In this document: piece after piece, positions 22,648-34,760 of the stretch
Layout: every line of letters starts with the position of its first letter
Position numbering within the stretch: position 1 is the stretch's first letter
Source: Misgurnus anguillicaudatus
Lineage: Eukaryota > Chordata > Actinopteri > Cypriniformes > Cobitidae
Length of the DNA stretch: 64,000 bases
Direction of reading: 5' to 3'
Assembly (NCBI RefSeq): GCF_027580225.2
Contig: NC_073340.2
Span: 32,438,501 to 32,502,500 of the forward strand
The notes under the pieces: generated by a model
Seen by the model: the letters and a program-made list of their open reading frames with translations, nothing else
What the model was told of the DNA's origin: nothing
Databases searched by the model: none
Position numbers and translations under genes: made by a program

Positions 22648-24379
22648 ATCCCAGCTGGCATTTCAACATTGATTCACTGTTGAATCAAAGTCAGGGACAA
22701 GGTTGATTCAACGTGGAATTACCTTTTGATTTAGCAAATTGAATCAACGTTGAACAAACAACTGACATTTTTTCAACCATATTTCAACGTTGATTTTTAA
22801 GCATTTAATTAACCTTTTGAAACTACTTTGAATTAACTGTTGTATCAATGCTGTTTGAAACAAGAACTGACATTTTTTCAACCATATTTCAACGTTGATT
22901 TTTAAGCATTTTATTAACCTTTTGCAACTACTTCAAATTAACTGTTGTATCAATGCTGTTTTAACATTGAAACAAGAACCGGCGTTATTTCAACCATATT
23001 TCAACGTTGATTTTTAAGCATTTTATTAACCTTTTGCAACTACTTCGAAATAACTATTGTATCAACGCTGTTTTAACATTGAAACAAGAACCAACTTTAT
23101 TTCAACCATATTTCAACGTTGATTTTTAAGCATTTTATTAACCTTTTGCAACTACTTCGAATTAACTGTTGTATCAATGCTGTTTTAACATTGAAACAAG
23201 AACCGGCGTTATTTCAACCATATTTCAACGTTGATTTTTAAGCATTTTATTAACCTTTTGCAACTACTTCGAAATAACTATTGTATCAACGCTGTTTTAA
23301 CATTGAAACAAGAACCGGCGTTATTTCAACCATATTTCAACGTTGATTTTTAAGCATTTTATTAACCTTTTGCAACTACTTCGAATTAACTGTTGTATCA
23401 ATGCTGTTTTAACATTGAAACAAGAACCGGCGTTATTTCAACCATATTTCAACGTTGATTTTTAAGCATTTTATTAACCTTTTGCAACTACTTCGAAATA
23501 ACTATTGTATCAACGCTGTTTTAACATTGAAACAAGAACCAACTTTATTTCAACCATATTTCAACATTGATTTTTAAGCATTTTATTAACCTTTTGCAAC
23601 TACTTCAAATTAACTGTTGTATCAATGCTGTTTTAACATTGAAACAAGAACCAACTTTATTTCAACCATATTTCAACGTTGATTTTTAAGCATTTTATTA
23701 ACCTTTTGCAACTACTTCGAATTAACTGTTGTATAAATGCTGTTTTAACATTGAAACAAGAACCGACATTATTTCAACCATATTTCAACATTGATTTTTA
23801 AGCATTTTATTAACCTTTTGCAACTACTTCGAAATAACTATTGTATCAACACTGTTTTAACATTGAAACAAGAACCAACTTTATTTCAACCATATTTCAA
23901 CATTGATTTTTAAGCATTTTATTAACCTTTTGCAACTACTTCGAATTAACTGTTGTATCAATGCTGTTTTAACATTGAAACAAGAACCAACTTTATTTCA
24001 ACCACATTTCAACATTGATTTTTAAGCATTTTATTAACCTTTTGCAACTACTTCGAAATAACTATTGTATCAATGCTGTTTTAACATTAAAACAAGAACC
24101 GACATTATTTCAACCATATTTCAACATTGATTTTTAAGCATTTTATTAACTTTTTGCAACTACTTCAAATTAACTGTTGTATCAATGCTGTTTTACCATT
24201 GAAACAAGAACCGACATTATTTCAACCATATTTCAACGTTGATTTTTAAGCATTTTATTAACCTTTTGCAACTACTTCGAATTAACTGTTGTATCAATGC
24301 TGTTTTAACATTGAAACAAGAACCAACTTTATTTCAACCATATTTCAACGTTGAAGGTCGGTCATATGTCTGCTGGGAT
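22648..24379. mobile_element. DNA element with ATCCCAGC ends carrying a satellite array
   Basis: The left end ATCCCAGCTGGCATTTCAAC and the right end, reversed, ATCCCAGCAGACATATGACC bracket the tandem array. This arrangement suggests a MITE whose centre expanded as a satellite. Confidence 0.7.
22770..24345. repeat. 112-bp tandem satellite array, about 14 units
   Basis: TTCAACCATATTTCAACGTT-type phrases recur every 112 bp from 22989 (22989, 23101, 23213, 23325 and so on to 24333), with two shorter units upstream. Variants alternate for much of the array: GAATTAACTGTTGTATCAAT in one unit, GAAATAACTATTGTATCAAC in the next, giving a 224-bp higher-order period. No coding capacity. Confidence 0.93.
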
Positions 24380-25083
24380 GGGATTACGAGTTTATTTTGA
24401 TTGTAATGTACTAAACAAAAGCATTTATATTATAATCAACATTTGAGTTATAATCATCTTCTTTGCCTAAGGTTCTAGTTCTTTTATTATAACTTTCGTG
24501 TATGAAATGTGAAATGCACAATGTAACCCGAAGTCCTCCAGCATCACCTTATTGGGCTTTCTCAGTTGTATGAACATGTGCTAAATCAATTGGTATTGAT
24601 GATGTACATGAAGGAGAGAGCTGAGGTAACAGGGATCGACAGAAATAGAGGGAAATAAATAATTAGTCCTGCTTCCTCTGATTTCTGAGGCCGGGCGTGT
24701 GGGGGGATTTATTAGAAAGCACCCGTGAGTCTATTGAGCTCTTCTGGACTCTAATGCTCATAGCACTGGACCAATGCTGTCAATATTGTGCGTGTGTGTG
24801 TGTGTGTGTATTTGGGGGCGGCTTTTCATTGCATTCTGGGTCTAATTGTGTGTTGATGGTTTGTCTTTGCCACTTTTAATTGATTGACTGGATATGAGCC
24901 AGGCTCACTTTTAAGAGACCGAAGAATCCAATAAGAACCATAAGAGAACCACTGCTGTATGCACACACATACACACAAATACATTTTTTCAAGTATCTGT
25001 ACTTTATCAGTGTTTTTCTTTTATTTCACTATTCAAAGCTTAATAACATACTTTTTACTCTACTTTACTAAATTTCATATTAA

Positions 25084-25440
25084 CTCATTCCCCGCCAGCC
25101 ATTTTTTGAAAAGTTGCCCGCCAGCATTTTTTGTGATTTTCACAAAAGTTTCACAAAATGCCTTCGAAGAAATTTTTCTTCTAAAAATATATAAACATAC
25201 AAATAAATCAAATGATAGAACAGACCCTCTGCTTTCAAACAAACAAACAAACAAACAAACAAAACAGGAAAAAAAATGTCATCCTATCTATATTTTTCCC
25301 ATCTTATAAACTCTTAAATATGAGTATTTTTTTCTTTAAAAACACACATTTTTTAGCAAAAAGCTGAAATGCATTTCATGAAGGAATTTTATTAGAGATC
25401 AGATTCAGAAAGATTATCAAAACATGCACTTTAATTTGAA
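25084..25440. mobile_element. TTAA MITE family 'CTCxTTCCCCGCC', partial copy 4
   Basis: TTAA (25080-25083) precedes CTCATTCCCCGCCAGCC. The interior ATCAAATGATAGAACAGACC matches the family, followed by an AAAC microsatellite at about 25240-25263. The other end is not found. Confidence 0.65.
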
Positions 25441-26267
25441 GTTTAAAATGAGTAAATAATGTTTTGTCTTCCAAACGTCACTCTATTGGACAGTCACAAG
25501 CCTCCAAGTTTTTATCAAAAATATCTAAAAATGTGTTCTGAAGACAATCGAATGACTTTGTGTTTTAGAACGACAAGAGAATTTATGATAACATTTTCAT
25601 TTGGGGATGAACGTACCCTTTAAATCCATTGCATGATTAAATCTAAGCTAATTTATTTTTAATACCATCAAATTTGTCACACCGTATTACTGCAAATATC
25701 TGGTCCAGGCTCATTTACCAGCTCGACCTGCACCAAACTAGCATAAACCAGCATTGAAATGTATGCTTATAGTTTTAGCAGGAATATCTGTATATATCTC
25801 AATGTGTGTGAGTGTTTATTGTCATGTTTTACAGCAAAAAGTCAGCACCGACGTTAAATATTACCTAGCTTCAAGTCCTGCTTGGCTTGCAGTTTTATTA
25901 TTATTATTATTATTATTTTAGCATGAGACTTTGATTAGTTGTTTCTAAAACTCAATATCTGTATCAGAGGAAAAATTATTACTCCCTTCACAAGCACCCA
26001 CTTTATCCACAGTCCCTGGGAATAACACTCATCAAAAAATCCTTTATAAGCCGCGTCAGCAACTTTACAGCGGCTGCTAAAATCAGATAGAAATGTTTTT
26101 ATGGAAGCTGAACAGAGTACAGAGAGAAAAGTGCTAACTCATTTAACCTGCTGCAGGTTCAAGTTTATAACCAAGATTACACTCATCTGAAACCACTGTA
26201 GCCCTGATTCCAGCTATCACATAAACCCTGCAAGTGTATCACTAATATACGTTAAACGTTACATCTC

Positions 26268-26615
26268 CCATTCCACCACATCCCAGAGGTGCTCTATTGG
26301 ATTGAGGTCTGGTGACTGTGGAGGCCATTAGAGTACAGTGAACTTATTGTCATGTTCAAGAAACTAGTTTGAAATGATTTGAGATTTCTGACATGGTGCA
26401 TTATACTGCTGAAAGATGGTGATAAAAGGATGGACATGGTCAGCAACAATACTCAATTGGTACTAAAACATCCGATGCTCGGCTTGATCCTCAGCAAGTC
26501 GTCTTCATCACATCTAGATGCCTAAATGCATTGAGTTGCTGCCATGTGATTGACTAATTAGAAATTTGTGTTAACAAGCAATTGAACAGGTGTACATAGT
26601 AAAGTGACCAGTGAG
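26268..26615 (-). mobile_element. Tc1-like transposon fragment, internally deleted
   Basis: Read on the minus strand, it ends CACTGGTCACTTTACTATGT and AATTGCTTGTTAACACAAAT, as in fish Tc1-like 5' ends. It also contains the segment GACCATGTCCATCCTTTTAT that resembles the transposase of the copy at 34761-35886. TTGGATTGAGGTCTGGTGAC is the reverse of the conserved SPDLNPIE region. The middle and start of the gene are missing. Confidence 0.65.
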
Positions 26616-26616
26616 T

Positions 26617-28522
26617 ATCCGAAATTGCATACTGTGACAGTAGGTACTGAATTAGATGAAGTACCTGCTAATCGACCGTTAAAACAGTAGGTGCTATATA
26701 CTGTATGCAACTTCATTAATATGGATAGTATAAATTAATTTGGACCTACTACATCCGCCATGTTGATACATCATGTGACATATGTCATCATAACAACAAG
26801 TTAGCCGTTAACCTTCTGGGGTCCGACCATTTTGGGACACTGGCAGAGGTTCTGACATGCTCTTACTATGGGTTTACACCAGATGCGATTTCAGATGTAG
26901 ATTACATACAAAGTCAATGCAAAGATGCGATCAAACGATCACGTTTGCCGTGAAAACATCACATTGATCACATCGCATTGCTCGCTGTTTGTCTCAAACG
27001 TGTCTTCACCCAAGTTGAAAATATTCAACTCGAGCGAAAAATTCACATGACACGAAATGAAATCCCGCAAGTAATCTAGAGCGAGCAATGCGATGCGATT
27101 GCATGCTTCGGGTTTGGTGTAAACCCACAGTTACATTTGGTCTTTTTCAGTTGCTTAAAAACATATTAATGGCTAATATCACGTATTCAGCACAAACTTT
27201 GCTACAATAATATGTAAGTAAAATCTATCTACATGTTTGTATTTTTAAGTAAATTATGTTTATGCGTGGTTAGTAAAAAAAAGAAAGTTGCTGAAATAAG
27301 GCCTAGGAACACATCCTAAACATTTGTTCACAAACAATAAAGTTCTCTACTCTTGTCGAGTTCAGAATTTGCTTCAAAAAGATGTTAAAACCGTTTTACC
27401 CACTCATCCACATGAAACAATACATTGATTTTTGTAAGACACTTTTTGCTGTGTAAAGGCAATATGCAAGAGAGGGTCAATGGCCATGAATATTGATGTG
27501 TTTCACACCTGAGACCCAACCCTCTAATGGCTCAGTGAGGAATGTTGTGACAAAAGAATGAATGTGGGGAGACTTAAAGAGAAAATATTTTGCTTGTAGT
27601 TTAATATAATAGTGTACAATAAAGTACAAAAGACTTAAGGCTTTATTTTTATCTGTAATTAGTATTAAAATGAAAGTCGTATTTGTCAATGCTAAAAAAA
27701 CATGAACAATACAACACTGGACTACATAAAACACATAGGTCAGTACTAAAAAGTGCATGTGTGCAACCTAGTGCAAACAGTGCCAAACAGTTCCTGAAAA
27801 TACAAATGAACATCAGATGACTGGCATTTCCAAAGTCTTTATACCAGCAATGCTAAGAAACTTACATAAACGTCACGTGGCTCATGTTACCATATAACTT
27901 TAAGTCCAAAATGTGTGAATATGTCTTTTCACTTCATAGTTTTGTACTGATGAGAGTGATGCAGACCTGCAAGATAGCATCAATTGTCCACAGAAATACC
28001 CTTACATACATAACTGATGGGTAAATATCACTGATAACACTAAATACAGATAACCTATCATGTACAATGTACATAAACTTCATTCAGAACATCTCAGATA
28101 AACATCTGCAGTGATTAGTTATGTAGACCATTTTGAAAAATGTAAGCAACACTAGTCCAGATAGCATGTTTCAGTTTTAACAGTACGTAAATGTAAGGAA
28201 AACAGTTAACTCTGAAACAGGAAGTGTTTATGAACCAGTGTTGTTTACATCTTGCAAAATAAGCTGTTTTCAGATGACTGGAATGACGTTAAACAAGCAC
28301 AATTTAACTAGAAGGGAAAGCTGTTTAATTTATGTGTTTGCATTTGAATAGAGCCGCTTTACCGCTTTTGGACAGTTTTAAATAAAACAACATCTCTCTT
28401 CTTCTTCGTTGGATAACTCCTACTGTTTTTGAAAAACTATGAATTCGGACATACTACTCACCTCACCTACTGCTTTTTGCCTACTATATAGTATGGACGT
28501 ATGCGGTTTGGATGCAGCCTAT
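26617..28522. mobile_element. possible ATCCGAAAT/GGATGCAGCC element with nested MITE
   Basis: The left region (TATCCGAAATTGCATACTGT) and right region (reversed GGCTGCATCCAAACCGCATA) look like the two ends of one fish repeat type, also seen at 46211-47807. The span between them is mostly featureless and includes the MITE at 26869. Ends are diverged, so the boundaries are tentative. Confidence 0.4.
26869..27127. mobile_element. MITE with TGGGTTTACACCA ends
   Basis: TGGGTTTACACCAGATGCGA at the left matches the reverse of the right end, TTTGGTGTAAACCCA. Internal GATGCGAT phrases are inverted at each side. About 259 bp, non-coding. Confidence 0.75.
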
Positions 28523-28614
28523 TTCTGTAGTTATTGTGCCTGATAGGTTAGGGTTAAAACAATTAATCTAGTTAGCAATGCAAATGCTTAACTATTTGTG
28601 AGTAATGCATCAGA

Positions 28615-28760
28615 TCTCCTTACGAAAATGTACCATGGTTTTACTAAAGTTAAAACAAAACAACATGGTTACTTTAGTTAAACCATGGTTACTGTTGTAA
28701 AACCATGATTCTGCCAGTGATAATCATTATGCCAAAAACATGGTTACTACAAAAAAAAAA
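28615..28760. repeat. short repeats of the AACCATGGTTACT type
   Basis: ACCATGGTTTTACTAAAG, AACATGGTTACTTTAG and AACCATGGTTACTG recur in direct and reverse form. A common kind of fish intronic repeat by memory; no element ends found. Confidence 0.5.
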
Positions 28761-29809
28761 AACGGTTACATTTCTGTCACATTTACTGAGACTGTACATG
28801 ACAACTAATGTGCTGACATGGGCTTTAAAAAGTGATTCAATATTCATAATTTACGTTGCTATGATGTACGTAAACATCTATTTTTATTTTATCTGCTTTT
28901 TGTATGTATAAACAGTGCAGTGTTAATTGCACCGGGCACATGGTGCTGGGAAATGAGGTGATATCTATAATAGGTCTGATTTGCATAGAAAAGATGTTAA
29001 TTTGAATAATTATTTCATAGTGCTATTTCAGCATATTTAGTATCTGGTTGCACTGAATTGCAGCAGATCGAGAATTAGACTGCATTCAAATGTAACAACG
29101 ATCTTTCTTACCACCTCCATAATCCTGCTTTACGCCTAAACCCTCAAAACAACATTCATGTTCGGTGGTATGTGCAGTAAATTAACAACAGACAATGCTG
29201 ATTAAATCTCGTGAGTTGTAATGAAAGCAATATGTGCCTGTGTGAGATGTGACCAGTGTACAGTAAGAAAGAATGTAACATGAGGCAAAAACTGCAAAGA
29301 GAGATTACAGAACAGTGGAGAAACACTGGTGTGCCCAAAGCAAACGTTAGAGAATCTGTGTGACCCAAAACAGACATTTCGCTCTCACCCCATGCATTTT
29401 ATTCTTTGAAGTTGTATTGAATGTTTATACTGCTCATAATTGAACCCTCTGAATTAAAATATTTACTTTGTCTTTTAAATAAACCTCCTTTTACCTCCAG
29501 CTTTTCATGGATGGCAACAGAACAGTGTAAACAGTTCTGTTGTTTACATCCGACACTGTTTATAATGAGCCTCATTTACACGGAAAGGAGGAGTGTTTGC
29601 CTAAAACACAATGACAATTTAAATATGCATGGTGTTTACTAAACCACAGTATGTACAGACATGAGATTTTTGTGCTAAAAGTGCAGGGGTGCCAAAATGC
29701 CACAGCTGTTTTCTGTGGCCCCGTATGTTGGGATTTAACTTTATTTAACAATCATCTATTGACATTTCTACATGGTCTGTCTCTCCTCACCCACACTCAC
29801 CACAATTAG

Positions 29810-30538
29810 CAGGGTTCCCACGGGTCCTTGAAATCCTTAAAAGTTGTGAATCTGGGGGGGGATCAAGGCCCTGGGAAGTTCTTGAAAATATACATACATA
29901 GATACAGGTCATTAAAAGTGCTTATATCTATTTATGCAAGAAGTTTTCTGGGGGGGGGAAATCCTTATTATTCCCAGTGTAGTGTAGGATAATATCATAA
30001 AAAATCTAGACTTTTTAAGCACACGTGATAAACTATTCACATTAAATGCTTATATCTTCTGTATGTGAATGTTGATTCATACCAAACTGCTTTTTTGCAT
30101 AGTTGTGTTTGACACATGAAAACGTCTCTGGTTACGTATGTAACTGTAGTTCCTGAAAAGGGAAAGATAAGCTGCGTCTCTCTTGCAATAAATCCCGTGT
30201 ACATGTAAAGCCTAATTTGGCAATATTTCAGATAGAGATATACTTCCCGGCTCCCGCGTCACTCTGTCTTTGTCGTTAAGCCTCACCATTGGTTGAATTT
30301 GATATACACATTCAGATGCACTTACCCCTGGAGGCGTCCCCAAAGTGTCACTGCAGTGACGCAGCGTGAGTTTCCTCGAAAGGGAACTGTAACAATGTAT
30401 CTTAAAAGGTAACACGATGTAATCTTGCTCTCACTTGAAATGTCTCCCCACATTTAGTCCTTGAATTTGAGGGTATTGGACCTGGAAAGTCCTTGAAAGG
30501 TCCTTGAATTTGAAGTTGAATAAGGTGTGGGAACCCTA
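29810..30538. mobile_element. CAGGG-ended DNA transposon with 6-bp AATTAG duplication
   Basis: The left end is CAGGGTTCCCACGGGTCCTT. The right end, reversed, is TAGGGTTCCCACACCTTATT (first base changed). GTCCTTGAAA motifs are inverted at the two ends. AATTAG flanks both sides (29804-29809 and 30539-30544). The right end stops about 57 bp before the cadherin exon at 30596. It carries a nested element at about 30121-30395. Closely similar in end structure to the element at 3552-5640. Confidence 0.8.
30121..30395. mobile_element. short element related to the 7684 composite ends (GTTACGTATGTAAC)
   Basis: GGTTACGTATGTAAC with a following GTTCCTGAAAAGGGAA, and at the other side TTTCCTCGAAAGGGAACTGT, resemble the GTTACTCACGTAAC/GGTTCCCTGAAATAACGGGA terminus of the composite element. 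It is nested inside the CAGGG element. The ends are diverged. Confidence 0.5.
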
Positions 30539-30595
30539 AATTAGGTTTGTTCATTTGTCCTTTCGAAAACACACAAATCTTCTTTCTTTCCACAG

Positions 30596-30715
30596 GTATG
30601 TCAGTATTTCAGGTCACAGCGACGGATGCAGACGACCCCACATATGGAAACAGCGCACGGGTGGTCTACAGCGTTCTGCACGGACAGCCGTACTTTTCGG
30701 TTGACCCCAAAACAG
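30596..30715 (+). CDS. cdh18: type II cadherin internal exon, EC2 first half (cdh18-like)
   Basis: This 120-bp exon follows a clear polypyrimidine tract and CACAG, and ends before a GTAAAG donor. It completes the glycine codon split at the previous exon and leaves one base for the next, so it is phase 1 to phase 1. The 40 residues include [19 protein letters not shown] and [11 protein letters not shown], the early EC2 region with the DxD calcium ligands (DADD). This block is highly conserved across type II cadherins, so it fixes the family better than the paralogue. No disruption is seen. A CAGGG-ended transposon stops about 57 bp upstream of the acceptor. Confidence 0.92.
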
Positions 30716-30779
30716 GTAAAGTCATGATCACCTTTTTGATTCAAAACATTTTTGATTTTAACTGGGAAACTGGGTAGTT

Positions 30780-31659
30780 TACCGAAAAAATGAAATAATT
30801 TACTCGTCCTCACGTTGTTCAAAACCTTTTTTTTATATACACACAAAATAAGTTATTTGATAAATGATGGTAAGCACACAGCTGTCATAACTATTGACTT
30901 CCATAGCAGGAAACAAATATTATGGAAGTATTGTGATAGATGATGAAGAAGATTGTAAGCATACAGTTGACGGTACTCATTGAATTCCATCATATTTTTC
31001 CTACTGTGAAAGTCAATGGTTACAATCAGCTGTGTGTTTACCACAGCCCAGTCTCACGAAAATTCGTTATATAGTCACGTATTTTTTAATTCTTTTTTTC
31101 GTGATATTATTATATTATTTCAGCATTTTTTCGTGATCAAATAGCGAATTCCTGTTTTCATGTGATTATCACGTATTGGTTACTCAACGGTTTTGTCCTA
31201 TTTTCTTACCATTGTCGTTCTGGTTTAGGGTTAGATTTACATAAAATGACATCCCAAACCCAACTCTAACCCTAACACCAGGCGATATATATATAAAAAA
31301 AGAAATCAGAAAAAATGTATAAAGTGACATTCTAATGCAAGCACCAAATCTAACTTTAAACCGAAGCGACAATGATTTAAAAGTAGAAAAAAGCAGTTGA
31401 GTAACCAATACGTGATAATCACAGAAAAACAGGAATTCGTTATATGATCATGAAAAAACGTGGAAATTCGTGATAATATCACGAAAAAATAATGAAAAAA
31501 TAATGTTATTATATCACGAAACCTCGTGAGACTGGGTAGGTTTACCGTCATTTATCAAAATGTCTTTTTTGTGTTTATCAGGAAAAATAAATTCATACAG
31601 GTTTAGAACAACATGAGTATAAGTAAATGATTTTCATTTTTGGGTGAACCTTTAAAGGC
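30780..31659. mobile_element. fish MITE (AAAGGnTnnTTCACCCAAAAATGA type) split by a fold-back element
   Basis: The left arm ACCGAAAAAATGAAATAATT and right arm, reversed GGTTCACCCAAAAATGAAAA, are the inverted ends of a widespread fish repeat type. GATAAATGATGGTAA and its reverse recur inside. The fold-back at 31047-31536 is inserted near its middle. Confidence 0.6.
31047..31536. mobile_element. fold-back element CCCAGTCTCACGA, copy 1
   Basis: Ends CCCAGTCTCACGAAAATTCG and, reversed, CCCAGTCTCACGAGGTTTCG. The two halves are largely inverted: CACGTATTGGTTACTCAA and its reverse, and GGTTTAGGGTTAGATTT with its diverged reverse. No coding capacity. Confidence 0.8.
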
Positions 31660-32039
31660 TGCTGTTGCATTTTGTCAAGTAGGCGTACAATTAAAACCAT
31701 GTCCCATAGCTTTTCTCTGTCATTGTTCATATAAGACTCTGAAGTGTCCGTAGGAAGCAGATGTAAGGGATACAATGCACCACCAGCGTCCTTTGCTGTG
31801 CAGAAATAGAGCCTGACATGTTGTGCTGTATTGTTTGGATCTCGGCTTTATAATGGAGAGCATCCCTTGAGAATGAGGTGAAGAGAACATTGTGTAAAGA
31901 CTTTCAAAGACACAGCGGTGGCAAGAAAGAGATTCAGAGAGCTCTGAGGTGGATCTGCTGTTCATTAAGGGTGACCATTGTTTGAGCGCTTTTACAAGAA
32001 ACCATTAAATGTTAATCAATGTGCAATATGTTTGGAAGA

Positions 32040-32092
32040 AAGAAAGAATAAAAGAGTGAAAAAGAAAGAAAGAAAGAAAGAAAGAAAGCGTG
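32040..32092. repeat. (AAAG)n simple repeat
   Basis: Interrupted AAAG/AAGA units. The overlapping Lys-rich ORF at 31978-32232 is a by-product. Confidence 0.85.
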
Positions 32093-33121
32093 GCAGTATG
32101 TTTTGTCTCAAGAAAGTAAAAGAACAAATGAAAATGGATTTTTGTGTTAGTATGTGTGTAGGCTTGTACAGTTGTGCGCTGTCCATGGTGCTGTGCGCTG
32201 TCCATGGTGCTGAACTAAAGTGCTCACCATAGACATGCTGGCGCTGTCCAAGGTGCTGAAACGTTCACCGTGATTCTTTTGACTGTTAGCTGTTGAATAA
32301 ACCTCAGACAAGATAAAGATCCCAAATCCCTGTCTTCATGCGCTCTCAAATCCCATCAATCAGCACTGACAGTGTGGCACATTCGCTAATGCATTCAGTC
32401 CAGATATGTGAACATTTTGCAGCCAATTTTTGGGAGGAATTATATGGATCATTTTGTTTTTGTGCAGCTGTCAGGAGCACAGAGGCATATCAGTGACTTC
32501 TGTGAGTTTTTAGAAATGAAATGCTTAATGGAATTATAGAGAGAGACATTATCGGTGTTGCCAGACTGAGTTTATTTCAGATTGTGTACAAGAACTTAAT
32601 GCATTCAGACAGAAGACACGAGAAGCCGTTGAAGGGGATTGTTTGAGGGAGAGAGAAAGAGATTGATTCAGTCGTGCTTTAACACATTGGCCTGTTAGTG
32701 ACACTTCACTTTCAATCTGTCACAAAGTATTTCTTGCGGTATTTAATACTAGGGACGCAAATATCCTATTTTAAGATATATAGAGGATATGAGCAGAGAT
32801 TATCATGATTACTTTGTTTTGAAGAGTATAAAATATTAGCTGACCACTTTTACTTTCGTGATACACATTTCAGGACTTATTTTGAATGATGTGTTTGTGA
32901 ATTAGGGTATAGGTTGCAGTATGTTCTAGCTTAGATCTGCCATTGATCGTAGTGCTGTTTTAGTATCATATTTTAAGTATTATATTTCTTCCTATATACA
33001 TTGTATATATTAGTGCATTTGTGAATCCATTAAGGAAACATTAGTGGATCAATTGTGTTCTTTTGTCAACGTCTATATCGGGTATTTAATCTCTCGATTT
33101 ATCTCAAACAGTCTATTTCAG

Positions 33122-33628
33122 CCCAGTCTCACGAAATTACGTAGTCATGTAATTTTTTGATTCTTTTTTTGTGATACTGTCACGATTTTTTGTGTTTTTT
33201 CATGATTGTATTACGAATTTCTGTTTATATGTCATTTGTCACGTACTGGTTACTCAACTGTTTTATCCTATTTTCTTACCATTGTCGCTTCGGTTTAGGG
33301 TTAGATTTACATAAAATGACATCCTTACCCAAACACAACTCTAACCCCAACGCCAGGCGACAATGGTTTTAAAATATAAAAAAAAATGAGAAAAAAATAG
33401 TATAAACCAATATTTAAAGTGCTATCCTAACGGAAACACCAAATCTAACCCTAAACTAAAGTGAAAATGGTTTGAAAATTGGAAAAAGCAGTTGAGTAAC
33501 CAATACGTAACAATGACACATAAACAGAAATTTGTGATACGATCACGAAAAAATGCGGAAATTCGTGACAGTATCATGAAAAAGAATAAAAAAATTATGT
33601 CACTATGTACATAATTTTGTGAGATTGT
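33122..33628. mobile_element. fold-back element CCCAGTCTCACGA, copy 2
   Basis: Left end CCCAGTCTCACGAAATTACG; the right end, reversed CACAATCTCACAAAATTATG, is diverged. GTTACTCAACTGTTTTATCC and its reverse pair across the centre, as in copy 1. Palindromic and non-coding. Confidence 0.75.
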
Positions 33629-34599
33629 GTTGTTTATTTCAATAAAAACTAGATTAGAGTTAGGGTTTGTAATATCTTTAAAATAATTTTAAACAGTTTA
33701 GTATTTTATTTAGTATATTAAGAAATAAAGTTTGAAACTCTGGGACTAAACATCTAATAGAAACCTAGTGATCTGATATAAGTGATGCTAATACGATATC
33801 TGGGTTAAAGCACTTTTTTGTAAACATCTGATTAAAAAATTCTCAATAAAGCATTGAGTGGATTTGATACACTTTGTGCTGAGCACATAAAATATCTATT
33901 CTTTGTGTTTTAGCGGTTATGAACTTTCCGTTGTGGAATGATGGTTCCCGTGAGAGGATGCTTTGAGTGCATCATACTGTGCCCGGGATGTGCATAAGCG
34001 CTTTTGTGGCGCCCTGCATTAAAGCCTTTCGTACTTAATAGTTTTGTGTAATAAAGGAAAACATGAAGAGCTCAGATGCAAAACCCGCTAAGTGCGTTTT
34101 GTAAACATGTTTCCTGCTCAATCAAATCATACCTATCATATGTCCTCATAAAAACTGCTGTGATTAGTAAATCTTAAAGAACACTGATATTCTAGTTATA
34201 CAAATTGACATTTTAAATAATTTTTATAATATATATATATATACAATATGCAATTACTTTTTAAATGTGTATAATATGCATTTCTAAAAAAAACAGTACT
34301 AGTATCTGATTGGATTGAATCTGTGCGGTGTAAATATTTATTTCTAGGTCAGTGATCAAATACAAGCAAATGTGGCCCATTGATATGTTAACTAATTTGT
34401 ACAAAGGTCACATTTGTTTGCTTCTATTAGAGCACACAAAGATGTTGTCTGGAACATTTTCAAATCATACTGGGATAACATGGATCCTCAGGTTTTGGCA
34501 AACCTGTGCCAGCTCATGTGCATGCTATCAATAAAGCACAAGGGGAACATACTAAATAAGCTAGCAAGACATTTTCAATTTCATATCATGTTTTTACTC

Positions 34600-34740
34600 A
34601 CTGCAGCCAATTGGTAAAGAATTACATTAGCAGCGCAAAGATCATGGGTTTGATCCCCAAGGATAAAATGTATTCTTTGTAATGCACTGTAAGTCGCTTT
34701 GAAGAAAATTATCTGCCAAATGACACGTTATGTCAATGTA
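34600..34740 (+). mobile_element. possible tRNA-derived SINE
   Basis: TGGGTTTGATCCCCAAGG looks like a degenerate tRNA B box. It is followed by GTAATGCACTGTAAGTCGCT and TCTGCCAAATGAC, the 3' segment typical of several fish SINEs. The 5' region is diverged. Confidence 0.5.
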
Positions 34741-34760
34741 TAATTTACAGTGTTAATATA

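Noticed and set aside
22770..24345. Regular 112-bp repeats considered as a CRISPR array
   Set aside because: Units are contiguous with no unique spacers, the host is a vertebrate, and the array is bracketed by inverted transposon ends.
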